Positions 1 through 7,762 of a stretch of 64,000 nucleotides of DNA are shown piece after piece. How positions within the stretch are numbered: the stretch's first letter is position 1; every line of letters starts with the position of its first letter. A program made the translations under genes and the position numbers. The DNA comes from Paenibacillus_D sp047238105. Lineage in GTDB: Bacteria; Bacillota; Bacilli; Paenibacillales; Paenibacillaceae. Location of the stretch: positions 2,914,001 to 2,978,000 of the forward strand of contig NZ_JBDFMD010000001.1 in the NCBI RefSeq assembly GCF_047238105.1, in the 5' to 3' direction. The notes under the pieces are model-generated. The model was given only the letters and a program-made list of their open reading frames with translations, did no database searches and was not told where the DNA came from.

Positions 1-543
1 GATATATGGGATCAGCGTTACATGGATATACATGACATTGTCACGGCCGATATCGCTCTTGATCTGGCGGATCGCTTCGAGGAACGGCAAGCTCTCGATA
101 TCTCCAACGGTACCGCCGATCTCTGTGATGACGACATCTGATCCGGCCTCCTTGCCGGCGCGGAACACCCGCTCCTTGATCTCATTGGTAATATGCGGGA
201 TGACCTGCACCGTGCCGCCCAGATACTCGCCGCGGCGTTCTTTGCTGATGACAGAGGAATAGATTTTGCCTGTCGTCACATTGCTGTTCTTGGAGAGATT
301 GATATCAATGAACCGTTCGTAGTGCCCCAGGTCCAGGTCCGTCTCGGCCCCGTCATCGGTGACGAATACTTCCCCGTGCTGGTAAGGACTCATCGTACCG
401 GGGTCAACATTGAGATACGGATCGAACTTCTGAATCGTAACCTTAAGTCCTCTGTTCTTGAGCAATCTGCCGAGCGAAGCGGCTGTAATCCCTTTGCCAA
501 GAGATGATACGACACCGCCGGTTACAAAAATGTATTTTGTCAC
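1..543 (-). CDS. pyrG: CTP synthase, N-terminal part (cut by window edge)
   Basis: Makes CTP from UTP, ATP and glutamine, the last step of pyrimidine nucleotide synthesis, in the cytosol. The 181 codons present begin (GTG)TKYIFVTGGVVSSLGKG, the amidoligase-domain P-loop signature of PyrG, followed by KFDPYLNVDPGTMSPYQHGEV and ITEIGGTVGDIES, which are near-invariant in the family. The glutaminase half lies beyond position 1. The start is the GTG at 543, preceded at good spacing by GGAGGG. It lies downstream of rpoE, the order typical of Bacillales, but behind its own promoter and a leader terminator. Identification is secure; the only gap is the missing C-terminal part. Confidence 0.97.
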   Translation of the reverse strand, partial: MTKYIFVTGGVVSSLGKGITAASLGRLLKNRGLKVTIQKFDPYLNVDPGTMSPYQHGEVFVTDDGAETDLDLGHYERFIDINLSKNSNVTTGKIYSSVISKERRGEYLGGTVQVIPHITNEIKERVFRAGKEAGSDVVITEIGGTVGDIESLPFLEAIRQIKSDIGRDNVMYIHVTLIPYI

Positions 544-700
544 TGTACTATTACCCTCCAAGTTGATATTCGTTATTGAGATGCCCTATAAGAACAGCAA
601 AAACCGACTTCGCCACCCCCAGGACCGACACGAAAGCTCTGTAGACAGCACAGATCAGCGAGCCGTAAAATCCAATCTATGGCATGAAGCCTTCATTAAA

Positions 701-740
701 AACAAAAAAAGTGACACCCGTGTAATACGGGGCACTTTTA
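701..740 (-). terminator. Leader terminator (attenuator) of pyrG
   Basis: Minus-strand hairpin with arms AAAGTGCCCCGT and ACGGGTGTCACTTT around ATTAC, followed by a run of seven T. It lies about 40 nt after the predicted pyrG start site and about 160 nt before the GTG start codon. The 5' arm holds CCCC, a possible pairing target for a poly-G transcript end. It would also stop read-through from rpoE. Confidence 0.85.
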
Positions 741-776
741 CATATTAAATCCCTATAAAGGTTAATCATTTGTGAA

Positions 777-816
777 GCCCATGCAATAGTTTACTCTGTC
801 GCAAGGGTGCTGTCAA
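777..816 (-). promoter_or_regulatory. pyrG promoter with GGGC initial transcript
   Basis: Minus-strand TTGACA (816-811), a 17-bp spacer and TAAACT (793-788) make a sigma-A type promoter. Seven bases downstream the transcript would start at GGGC (780-777). In Bacillus subtilis pyrG, a start at GGGC is the site where RNA polymerase adds extra G residues when CTP is scarce. The promoter begins about 20 bp after the rpoE stop. Confidence 0.8.
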
Positions 817-836
817 GGCTTGACTTGCCCCTTCTT

Positions 837-1385
837 TTATCTGTCGTTCTCTTCCTCAAAATCCTCTTCTTCTTCGAAGTCGTCCGACTCTTCCTCTTCT
901 TCCTCGGCTTCCTCGTCGACCAGCTCTTCGTCTTCCTCTACGCTGCTTTCCTCGCCGTCCTCGGAGAAGATCTCTTCGCTGTCTTCGTCATAGACATCGT
1001 AATCCTCATCGTCGGCCACAAATGTCTCTTCTTCTTCCTCCGCGAAGACGTCCTCTTCCTCGTCGTCATCGTCATTGATAATCCGCGGACGCTTCGCGTT
1101 GCCGATCGGATCCTCGGATTTCTCCACGGGATACCAGCGCTTCAGCCCCCACATATTGCTGCCTACGCAGGCAAAACGGCCGTCGATGTTGATCTCGGTG
1201 TAGACTTGCGCAATCACCTGGTTGATCTCATCCTGGCTCAGGCCGCGCACCTTGGCGATCTCCATCATCAGATCACGGTAATAGTATGGGGTATTCGCGG
1301 TTTTGAGCACTTCAAAAGCCAGATCCACCATCGGCATTTCCTTCAGTCGCTCAGGGTCGATCTTCAGCGTTACCTCGCCACTCAT
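837..1385 (-). CDS. rpoE: DNA-directed RNA polymerase delta subunit
   Basis: Auxiliary subunit of RNA polymerase in Firmicutes; in Bacillus it raises promoter selectivity and polymerase recycling. The 182-residue product has the family's two parts: a folded N-terminal HARE-HTH domain (about residues 1-95, including DLAFEVLKTANTPYYYRDLMMEIA and the GRFACVGSNMWGLKRW segment) and a highly acidic tail of Glu and Asp from about residue 100 to the end. The ATG at 1385 follows GAGAGGATG. Gene order with pyrG downstream is the classical one. A TATAAT on the minus strand at 1453-1448 may be its -10 element, though no good -35 is visible. Confidence 0.96.
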   Translation of the reverse strand: MSGEVTLKIDPERLKEMPMVDLAFEVLKTANTPYYYRDLMMEIAKVRGLSQDEINQVIAQVYTEINIDGRFACVGSNMWGLKRWYPVEKSEDPIGNAKRPRIINDDDDEEEDVFAEEEEETFVADDEDYDVYDEDSEEIFSEDGEESSVEEDEELVDEEAEEEEEESDDFEEEEDFEEENDR

Positions 1386-1790
1386 CTATACACATCCTCT
1401 CAAGCCAGTTATATACGTTGCTTTGCGTTCATTTTATCCCATATCAGATTATAGTAAAACCTATTTCCTGCAAAATTGCAAGCCTCTTGCGGCGTCCCGC
1501 CCAAACTGCTCTGCGCATCGGCTTCCTGTGATGCAGCTTGTCTTCCCCAGCTCACACAAAAAAAGACGAAGGCAAGCCCTTCGTCTGACTGTATCCGCCC
1601 GGAGGCGGCATCCCATCTGCCGTCCCCGGCACTGCAAGAGCCGGTATGGACTCTCGGTATATAGTATGAGCAGATGCCCTTAATGACACGGCTGGCCGCC
1701 TAATTATCGCAAAAAAGGCAAGTTGCTCATTCGGCCGGGGACGCTCGTTCATACAATACTGCAGTATGGTCGTCGGGAGGGAAGCCAACT
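1386..1790. other. Intergenic region between rpoE and the subtilase gene
   Basis: About 400 bp between divergent genes. It holds the presumed rpoE promoter region (TATAAT at 1453-1448, minus strand), one minus-strand terminator at 1557-1586, and the GGGAGG ribosome site of the subtilase at about 1775-1780. Reading frames in between lack a ribosome site and look non-coding. What transcript the terminator serves is unclear. Confidence 0.6.
1557..1586 (-). terminator. Rho-independent terminator, minus strand
   Basis: Perfect 9-bp stem (AGACGAAGG with CCTTCGTCT) and a short loop, followed on the minus strand by seven T. No convincing minus-strand gene precedes it before the subtilase region, so it may stop antisense transcription running under the subtilase gene. 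Confidence 0.8.
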
Positions 1791-2924
1791 TTGGACACCA
1801 CTGCATTATTCCGCTGGCTGCACAGCACGATGGCCACCCCTGCAGGCGCCGCCGGCCGCCGCATCCTCCGATTCCAGAGCCCCGGTGAATACAGGGCATT
1901 CGCCGCCGCCTGGGCAACGCTTGCCCATCCGCAGTCCTACTTTCCTGAAGTTAAGCCGCTGCCTCTGATCAACGGTATCGCTTGTCCCGCAGTCTCCTCC
2001 CCCCCTCCCACAGCCGGCTTCCGGCTCACTCAGGAGGAAGATCCGGAGGTCGCTCTGCTGGGCACGGTGCAGAAAAGAAGCGTCGGTGCCGACAAGGGCA
2101 TCCCGTGGGGTGTCCAGCATGTCCGGGCCCCGTATGCGTGGAGCCGAACGACCGGCCACCGGATCAAGATCGGGGTCATCGATACGGGCGTTGACTTTGG
2201 CCACCCCGATCTGGCGGGCTCGCTTGCCCGCGGCATCAATCTGCTGAGCCGCGGCAGCGCGCCACATGACGACAACGGCCATGGCACGCATATCGCCGGG
2301 ACGATCGCCGCAGCCAATCAGCCCAAAGGAATGATCGGCGTCGCGCCCCGGTCGATCGTCCATCCCGTCAAGGCGTTTGATCACAACGGCAGCGCCTACG
2401 TCTCCGATATCATCCTCGGCATCGAATGGTGCGTACGCAACCGGCTCCACATTATTAATATGAGCTTCGGGATGAAGAATCGCAGCAAAGCGCTGCTCGG
2501 CGCGGTAAACCACGCTTACCATGCCGGCATCGTCATCGTGGCTTCCTCCGGCAACGACGGCAAGCGCAAATCGATCGACTACCCGGCCCGATATCCCCAG
2601 ACGATCTCGGTCGGGGCGACCAACCGGCTGCGGCGGATCGCTCCCTTCAGCAACCGGGGCAGCTACATCGACATCTACGCCCCAGGAGACAAGATCCATT
2701 CGGCCTGGCTGAAGGGCGCCTATCACGAGATGAGCGGCACTTCGATGGCGACCTCGCATGTCAGCGGGGCCATCGCCCTGCTGCTGGCCGAGCGTCCGGG
2801 CTTGGCGCCTGCGGAGATCAAAGCGATCCTCCGGCGGGCGATGCAGCCGATCCGCGGCCAGAAGTCGAGCCGGATGGCCGGCGAGCTCGATATCGTCAAA
2901 ATGCTGCAGGCCGCTGATCGTTAG
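1791..2924 (+). CDS. S8 family serine peptidase (subtilase)
   Basis: Subtilisin-type endopeptidase of 377 residues. The catalytic triad is visible: Asp131 in IGVIDTGVD, His164 in NGHGTHIAGT and Ser318 in SGTSMATSHVSG, with the oxyanion Asn255 in ASSGNDG. Residues 1 to about 110 form an N-terminal region that resembles an inhibitor/propeptide segment (ILRFQSPGEYRAFAAAW). No clear hydrophobic signal peptide is present, so the enzyme may act inside the cell or leave by another route; this is inference. The start is TTG at 1791, chosen because GGGAGG lies eight bases before it. It sits alone on the plus strand among minus-strand housekeeping genes. Confidence 0.92.
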   Translation: MDTTALFRWLHSTMATPAGAAGRRILRFQSPGEYRAFAAAWATLAHPQSYFPEVKPLPLINGIACPAVSSPPPTAGFRLTQEEDPEVALLGTVQKRSVGADKGIPWGVQHVRAPYAWSRTTGHRIKIGVIDTGVDFGHPDLAGSLARGINLLSRGSAPHDDNGHGTHIAGTIAAANQPKGMIGVAPRSIVHPVKAFDHNGSAYVSDIILGIEWCVRNRLHIINMSFGMKNRSKALLGAVNHAYHAGIVIVASSGNDGKRKSIDYPARYPQTISVGATNRLRRIAPFSNRGSYIDIYAPGDKIHSAWLKGAYHEMSGTSMATSHVSGAIALLLAERPGLAPAEIKAILRRAMQPIRGQKSSRMAGELDIVKMLQAADR

Positions 2925-2935
2925 CGGCCTGCAGC
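2903..2935. terminator. Hairpin overlapping the subtilase stop codon
   Basis: A 13-bp perfect inverted repeat, GCTGCAGGCCGCT with AGCGGCCTGCAGC, spans the stop codon between the convergent subtilase and argS genes. There is no T run, so its role as a terminator on either strand is only probable. Confidence 0.5.
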
Positions 2936-2951
2936 ACGTATTCTATATGTT

Positions 2952-4634
2952 CTACATCCGTTCCGGCGCCTGCACGCCAATCAGCCGGAGCACATTGGCA
3001 ATCGTCGTGCGTACGGCCGACAGCAGTGCCAGGCGGGCAATCGTCTGCTCGCGGTCTTCGGTGATGAAGCGCTCCGCCTTGTAATAGCTGTGGAACAGCG
3101 AGGCCAGTTCATATACATAACGAACGAGACGGTGCGGCGCATAGAGCTCCGCGCTCTCTGTGATCTCCTGCGGCAGCTCGCCGAGCTTGCGCAGCAGATC
3201 GAACTCGGCTTCGGCAGTCAGCTTGCCCAGCTCAGCCTGTGCCAGGGCGTCCGTCGCGATGCCCTGCTCCTCGGCCTGACGGAATACGCTGCACACCCGG
3301 GCGTGCGCGTACTGCACATAGAAGACCGGGTTCTCATTGGAGGTCGACACCGCAAGATCCATGTCGAAATCCAGATGCGAATCCATACTTCTCATCGTGA
3401 AGAAGTAGCGAACTGCGTCGACGCCGACCTCCTCCATCAGATCCTCCATCGTCACCGCTTTGCCGGTCCGCTTCGACATCTTGACCTTCTCGCCGTCCTG
3501 GAACAGGCTTACCATCTGGGCGATCAGGACGACCAGCTTGTCCGGGTCGTAGCCGAGCGCTGCCATCGCCGCTTTGACGCGCGGGATGTAGCCGTGATGA
3601 TCGGCTCCCCAGATATTGATGATCTGGTCGAAGCCGCGCTCGTATTTGTCGCGGTGATAAGCGATGTCCGGCGTCAGATAAGTGTACGAGCCGTCATTTT
3701 TCACGAGGACGCGGTTCTTGTCGTCGCCCAGCGGCATAGTCTCTAGCCAGGTCGCTCCTTCCTCCTCGTACACATGTCCCCGCTCCCGCAGCGCAGTCAG
3801 CACAGCGTCGATCTGGCCGTTGCTGTACAGCGAGGTCTCATGGAACCAGACATCGAAGGGCACGCGGAAGCGCGCGAGATCGCGGCGGATCTTGTCCAGC
3901 TCCCGTTCAAGCCCAAAGCCCCGCAGCAGCGCGAAGCGCTCATCCGGCGGCAGCGACATCAGGCCGTCGCCCTTCTCCTCCCGCAGCTGACGGGCAAAGC
4001 CGATGATATCTTCGCCATGATAGCCGTCCTCCGGCATCTCCGCCGCCTCGCCCAGCTCCTGGCGATAACGGGCTTCAATAGAATAAGCCAGATTCTCGAT
4101 CTGTTTGCCCGCATCGTTGATATAATACTCCCGCGTCACTTCATAGCCTGCAAAATCAAGGACATTGCAGAGGGCATCGCCGACCGCTGCGCCCCGGGCA
4201 TGGCCCAGATGCAAATTGCCAGTCGGATTGGCGCTGACAAACTCGACCTGCACGCGCTTGCCGCTGCCTGCGCTTGCACGTCCATAGTCGCTGCCCGCCT
4301 TCAGCACCTCGCCTACGATGGCATGCAGGAACCGCTTGTCTAGCCGGAAGTTGATGAAGCCCGGACCGGCGATCTCTGCAGACTCGATCGAGGCGGCCGG
4401 TTTGTCGAGATGGGCCAAGATCGCTTCGGCGATCTGACGCGGATTTTTCTTGGCAAGCTTAGTGAGCTGCATCGCGGCATTGGTGGCCAGATCACCGTGC
4501 GACTTGTCTCTTGGCACCTCCAGTACGAAGACCGGCAGCTCCTCCCGGTTTGCCAAACCGGCGGCGACGACTGCATCCGCGATCCCCTCCCGGATCCGCT
4601 CATTCATTTGTTCCAATACATTACCCTGACTCAT
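2952..4634 (-). CDS. argS: Arginyl-tRNA synthetase
   Basis: Charges tRNA-Arg with arginine in the cytosol. The 560-residue product has normal length for bacterial ArgRS. The class I signatures are present: HLGH at residues 142-145 (NPTGNLHLGHARG) and KMSKR at 385-389. The N-terminal Arg-tRNA-specific domain (about 1-110) and the C-terminal DALR anticodon-binding domain (about 440-560, ending GVQAPERM) can be seen. Its ATG overlaps the stop of the upstream DUF1934 gene by four bases (ATGA), so the two are translationally coupled and share the promoter at 5112-5140. Confidence 0.98.
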   Translation of the reverse strand: MSQGNVLEQMNERIREGIADAVVAAGLANREELPVFVLEVPRDKSHGDLATNAAMQLTKLAKKNPRQIAEAILAHLDKPAASIESAEIAGPGFINFRLDKRFLHAIVGEVLKAGSDYGRASAGSGKRVQVEFVSANPTGNLHLGHARGAAVGDALCNVLDFAGYEVTREYYINDAGKQIENLAYSIEARYRQELGEAAEMPEDGYHGEDIIGFARQLREEKGDGLMSLPPDERFALLRGFGLERELDKIRRDLARFRVPFDVWFHETSLYSNGQIDAVLTALRERGHVYEEEGATWLETMPLGDDKNRVLVKNDGSYTYLTPDIAYHRDKYERGFDQIINIWGADHHGYIPRVKAAMAALGYDPDKLVVLIAQMVSLFQDGEKVKMSKRTGKAVTMEDLMEEVGVDAVRYFFTMRSMDSHLDFDMDLAVSTSNENPVFYVQYAHARVCSVFRQAEEQGIATDALAQAELGKLTAEAEFDLLRKLGELPQEITESAELYAPHRLVRYVYELASLFHSYYKAERFITEDREQTIARLALLSAVRTTIANVLRLIGVQAPERM

Positions 4635-5071
4635 GACTCTATGACCTCCTGTATGTGCATCTTAAGCTGAAAATAGCCGACCGGCTCTCCGCTCATCCAT
4701 AATCTGTACTTCCACTCGATCGTCACCGGCAGCTCGTGCGCCGACTCCGAATCCGGCGCCAGCGCCAGATAATCGGTCTCTGTCTCCATCTCCAGACGTG
4801 CACCCGTGATCCTGTACTCTCCACGTCTGCGGGCCCCTTGCACATAGTGGTGCTCCGTCTCTACATCGCCCCGCCGCGTAATCTTCAGCTCCCGCAGCCC
4901 GTCATCCCAGCGGACGGTCGTCCGCAGCCGGCGGCCCTCCTCGAGCTCCTCATAGATCAGGAAGGCAGAGCGGTTCCTGACGGCCCAATCGCCTGAGTAC
5001 GTATGTACGGACAGTTCGTCGTCGTGGCGGCTCTCCAATGTCATCTTCACTTTGGTCTTCGCTGATTGCAC
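4631..5071 (-). CDS. DUF1934 family protein (YwiB-like)
   Basis: Small cytosolic protein of 146 residues matching the DUF1934/YwiB family, a calycin-like beta-barrel of unknown role usually encoded just upstream of argS in Bacillales. The body contains RNRSAFLIYEE, the LRTTVRWDDGLRELKITRRGDV strands and an MHIQEV end. The frame stays open further upstream, but conserved family length and a purine-rich site (AAGGAAAG) favour the GTG at 5071; an ATG at 5044 is the alternative. It is the first gene of the argS operon and overlaps argS by four bases. Confidence 0.85.
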   Translation of the reverse strand: MQSAKTKVKMTLESRHDDELSVHTYSGDWAVRNRSAFLIYEELEEGRRLRTTVRWDDGLRELKITRRGDVETEHHYVQGARRRGEYRITGARLEMETETDYLALAPDSESAHELPVTIEWKYRLWMSGEPVGYFQLKMHIQEVIES

Positions 5072-5111
5072 CGTATGCCCCGCTTTCCTTGCGTTTGCTT
5101 CTCGTGACCTT

Positions 5112-5140
5112 ACTATAATACAGCTGTCCGCCGTAAGCAA
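5112..5140 (-). promoter_or_regulatory. Promoter of the DUF1934-argS operon
   Basis: Minus-strand TTGCTT (5140-5135), a 17-bp spacer and TATAGT (5117-5112). Transcription would start about 35 bp before the GTG of the DUF1934 gene. Confidence 0.65.
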
Positions 5141-5257
5141 TCCCGGTCTGCGGCCGGGAGGCTGCCGGTTGGCAATTGACGCATTCCCCGTTATGATGAG
5201 ATTAAAAGCTTGTTCCGACAATAATAAAGCTAAATCCGACTTTCCGGGAGGCGCCTC

Positions 5258-6088
5258 ATGGATCTCAACTTGTTCGCTGTCATCACTGATCACGAGAAGA
5301 GCTTGCCCATCTACATCACTAGCGCCGGAGGCTGGACGAATCAGGAGGCAATCGAGAGGCCGGGCGGCCATCCCTACTATCAGTGGCTGCAGGTGACGCA
5401 AGGCGGCGGCGTCTTCACCCACCATGGCCGCGAGATCGTCGTGCAGCCTGGACAAGGCATCCTGACGATGGCCGATGATCCTCATGCTTACCGGCCTACC
5501 GCAGAGCCGTGGTCGGTGCGCTGGATCTGCTTCGACGGCCATCGCGTCCGCGAAATGCTGGAGGATCTGGGGATGCAGCAGACCGGCGTCTTCTACCTCG
5601 CCAACCCCGATGTTCTGCTCAAGCACCATCAGGAAGCCGTCTCCATGCTGCAGTTCCAGCATCCCGGGACCGTGTTGGAGTCATCGCCCACGATGTACGG
5701 CCTGCTGATGGACCTGTACCGCTATATCTCGCGCACAGAGCTGCGCTCGCGCAAGCACCAGATGGATGCGCTATCGCCCGTCCTTGCTTTTATGGAACAG
5801 CACTTCGACCGCTCGATCTCGCTCGCCGAGCTAGCGGAGCTGCAGGGCGTCACCCCGCAGCATATCTGCGTCCTCTTCCAGCAGGCGCTGGGAGCAAGAC
5901 CGATCGAATACCTGACTCGCATCCGCATGCGCAAGGCCAAGGAGCTGCTGCTGCAGCAACCCCGCAAGGAGGTCAAGGCGATCGCTTCCCAGGTCGGCTA
6001 CGAGCATCCGAGCTACTTCATCAAGCTGTTCAAGCAGCAGGAGGGACTGACGCCGATGATGTTCCGCAGCGCCTACCTGAGCCAGTAG
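5258..6088 (+). CDS. AraC family transcriptional regulator
   Basis: DNA-binding regulator of 276 residues. The N-terminal cupin-type sensor domain (about residues 10-150; GGHPYYQWLQVTQGGGVFTHHG, VQPGQGILTMADDPHAYRP) is of the kind that binds a sugar or other small molecule. The C-terminal double helix-turn-helix (about 175-275) carries SLAELAELQGVTPQHICVLFQQ and the AraC signature VKAIASQVGYEHPSYFIKLFKQQEGLTPMMFR. The ATG follows GGGAGG at proper spacing. The gene stands alone, so its target cannot be told from context; the 51-bp repeat array begins 26 bp after its stop. Confidence 0.92.
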   Translation: MDLNLFAVITDHEKSLPIYITSAGGWTNQEAIERPGGHPYYQWLQVTQGGGVFTHHGREIVVQPGQGILTMADDPHAYRPTAEPWSVRWICFDGHRVREMLEDLGMQQTGVFYLANPDVLLKHHQEAVSMLQFQHPGTVLESSPTMYGLLMDLYRYISRTELRSRKHQMDALSPVLAFMEQHFDRSISLAELAELQGVTPQHICVLFQQALGARPIEYLTRIRMRKAKELLLQQPRKEVKAIASQVGYEHPSYFIKLFKQQEGLTPMMFRSAYLSQ

Positions 6089-6114
6089 TGCCGTGGACGG
6101 GCAAAAGCGTAGGC

Positions 6115-6600
6115 GCGGGCGGCGGCGCGCTGCGCGGCAGCGGCACTTTTTGCCGCTGTAGGCCTGCGGGCGGCGGCGCGCTGCGCTACAGCGGCACTTT
6201 TTGCCGCTGTAGGCCCGCGGGCGGCGGCACGCTGCGCGGCAGCGGCACTTTTTGCCGCTGTAGGCCCGCGGGCGGCGGCACGCTGCGCGGCAGCGGCACT
6301 TTTTGCCGCTGTAGGCCCGCGGGCGGCGGCGCGCTGCGCGGCAGCGGCACTTTTTGCCGCTGTAGGCCCGCGGGCGGCGGCACGCTGCGCTGCAGCGGCA
6401 CTTTTTGCCGCTGTAGGCCCGCGGGCGGCGGCGCGCTGCGCGGCAGCGGCACTTTTTGCCGCTGTAGGCCCGCGGGCGGCGGCGCGCTGCGCGGCAGCGG
6501 CACTTTTTGCCGCTGCAGGCCAGCGGGCGGCGGCGCGCTGCGCGGCAGCGGCACTTTTTGCTGTAGGCCCGCGGGCGGCGGCGCGCTGCGCTGCAGCGGG
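6115..6600. repeat. Tandem array of 51-bp GC-rich hairpin repeats
   Basis: Eight full 51-bp copies (6115-6522), one 48-bp copy lacking three bases (6523-6570) and a partial copy (6571-6600). Every unit carries an inverted repeat with arms CAGCGGCA and TGCCGCTG around CTTTT (a few copies vary in the arm), and most junctions carry the palindrome GCCCGCGGGC. Copies differ at a handful of positions only. Since 51 is a multiple of three and no stop arises, several frames on both strands stay open across the array; these look like artefacts of the repeat, not genes. It lies between convergent genes. Confidence 0.95.
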
Positions 6601-6795
6601 CGGGGAGGCGAAGTGTGCTGGAGAGAATTTGTTTGGAAGCGTAGTAGCGTAATACACGCTACCCTCGTCAACCGCCACACCGACCTCTCCAAGACTAGTT
6701 TCTATATCTACAGACCGCCGGACCCACAGTCCGGCCTTTCTTACGAGCCACCTCAGGCGCCGACCGGTCCCTCCCCCTGCGGGGGAGGACCAGCA

Positions 6796-6836
6796 CAAAC
6801 AGACCACCGCCCGGCAGCCGGACGATGGTCTGTTTG
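6796..6836. terminator. Terminator of the speE-speB operon
   Basis: Inverted repeat with AAACAGACC and GGTCTGTTT arms plus an inner CCGG/CCGG stem, just after the speB stop on the minus strand. T-rich sequence flanks both sides, so it may act in both directions, also stopping transcripts leaving the repeat array. Confidence 0.75.
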
Positions 6837-6858
6837 CATTACAACTATCTAACCTCTA

Positions 6859-7728
6859 TCAGTCGATAAAGCCCAGCAGCATCTCACGGATCACCTTGGC
6901 GGCGACGATCTGCGTCTGCTCCGTCGGATCGTAGGCCGGCGCAACCTCCACAAGGTCGCAGCCAACGACGCGGACGTTCGAAGCGGCGATCGCATGGACC
7001 GCAGCCAGCAGCTCCTTGGAGGTGATGCCGCCCGCTTCGGCTGTTCCCGTACCCGGCGCGCAGGAAGGATCGAGTACATCGATGTCGATCGTCAGATAGA
7101 CCGGACGGCCAGCAAGCGATGGCAAGACCTTCTTGAGCGGCTCCAGCACCTCGAACGGGTGGAAGTTGATATGCTCGCGCGCATACGCCCACTCCTCCCG
7201 GGAGCCCGAGCGGATGCCGAATTGGTAGATGTTCTCCCCGCCCATCAGGCCGGCCGCCTTGCGCAGCGGCGTCGAGTGCGAGAGCGGCTCGCCCTCGTAC
7301 TGCTCGCGCAGATCGGCATGCGCGTCGAAGTGGATAATCGCCAGATCCGGGTACTTGGCGTACACCTCCTGGAAGATCGGCCAAGAGACGAGGTGCTCGC
7401 CGCCCAGGCCCACCGGCAGCTTGCCGTCCGCGAGCACGCCGCGCACATACTCGCCGATGATCTCCAGGCTGCGTCCCGCGTTGCCGAACGGCAGCAGCAG
7501 ATCGCCGGCGTCGAAGTACGTGATGTCCTCCAGACTGCGGTCCAGGTACGGACTGTACTCCTCCAGACCGATGGAGACCTCGCGGATGCGCGGCGGTCCG
7601 AAGCGGGAGCCCGGACGGAACGAGACGGTGAAGTCCATCGGCATGCCGTAGATGACCGCCTTGGATGCTTCATAGTCCTCGGAGCTGAGGATGAATACAT
7701 TGCCGGAATATTGTTGATCCAATTTCAT
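6859..7728 (-). CDS. speB: Agmatinase / ureohydrolase
   Basis: Hydrolyses agmatine to putrescine and urea in polyamine synthesis. The 289-residue protein has the arginase-fold binuclear manganese ligands: GGEH (GLGGEHLVSWP), DAHADLR and DIDVLDPSCAPGTGTAEAGG, all intact. It lies 34 bp downstream of speE on the same strand, the same speE-speB order as in Bacillus subtilis, so the two are one operon; putrescine made here is the substrate of SpeE. A terminator follows the stop. Agmatinase rather than arginase or formimidoylglutamase is inferred from this context. Confidence 0.93.
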   Translation of the reverse strand: MKLDQQYSGNVFILSSEDYEASKAVIYGMPMDFTVSFRPGSRFGPPRIREVSIGLEEYSPYLDRSLEDITYFDAGDLLLPFGNAGRSLEIIGEYVRGVLADGKLPVGLGGEHLVSWPIFQEVYAKYPDLAIIHFDAHADLREQYEGEPLSHSTPLRKAAGLMGGENIYQFGIRSGSREEWAYAREHINFHPFEVLEPLKKVLPSLAGRPVYLTIDIDVLDPSCAPGTGTAEAGGITSKELLAAVHAIAASNVRVVGCDLVEVAPAYDPTEQTQIVAAKVIREMLLGFID

Positions 7729-7762
7729 GAGGGCTTGTCCTCGCTTTCGCTAGTTAGACGGA

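Noticed and set aside
5072..5662. Upstream extension of the DUF1934 frame
   Set aside because: It overlaps the AraC gene on the other strand, lacks a ribosome site, and exceeds the family's usual length.
6115..6600. CRISPR array
   Set aside because: The units are contiguous with no unique spacers, and no cas genes are present.
5509..6852. Long open frames on both strands across the 51-bp repeats
   Set aside because: They arise because the repeat length is a multiple of three and lacks stops; no ribosome site or conserved motif supports any of them, and one merely overlaps the AraC gene in another frame.
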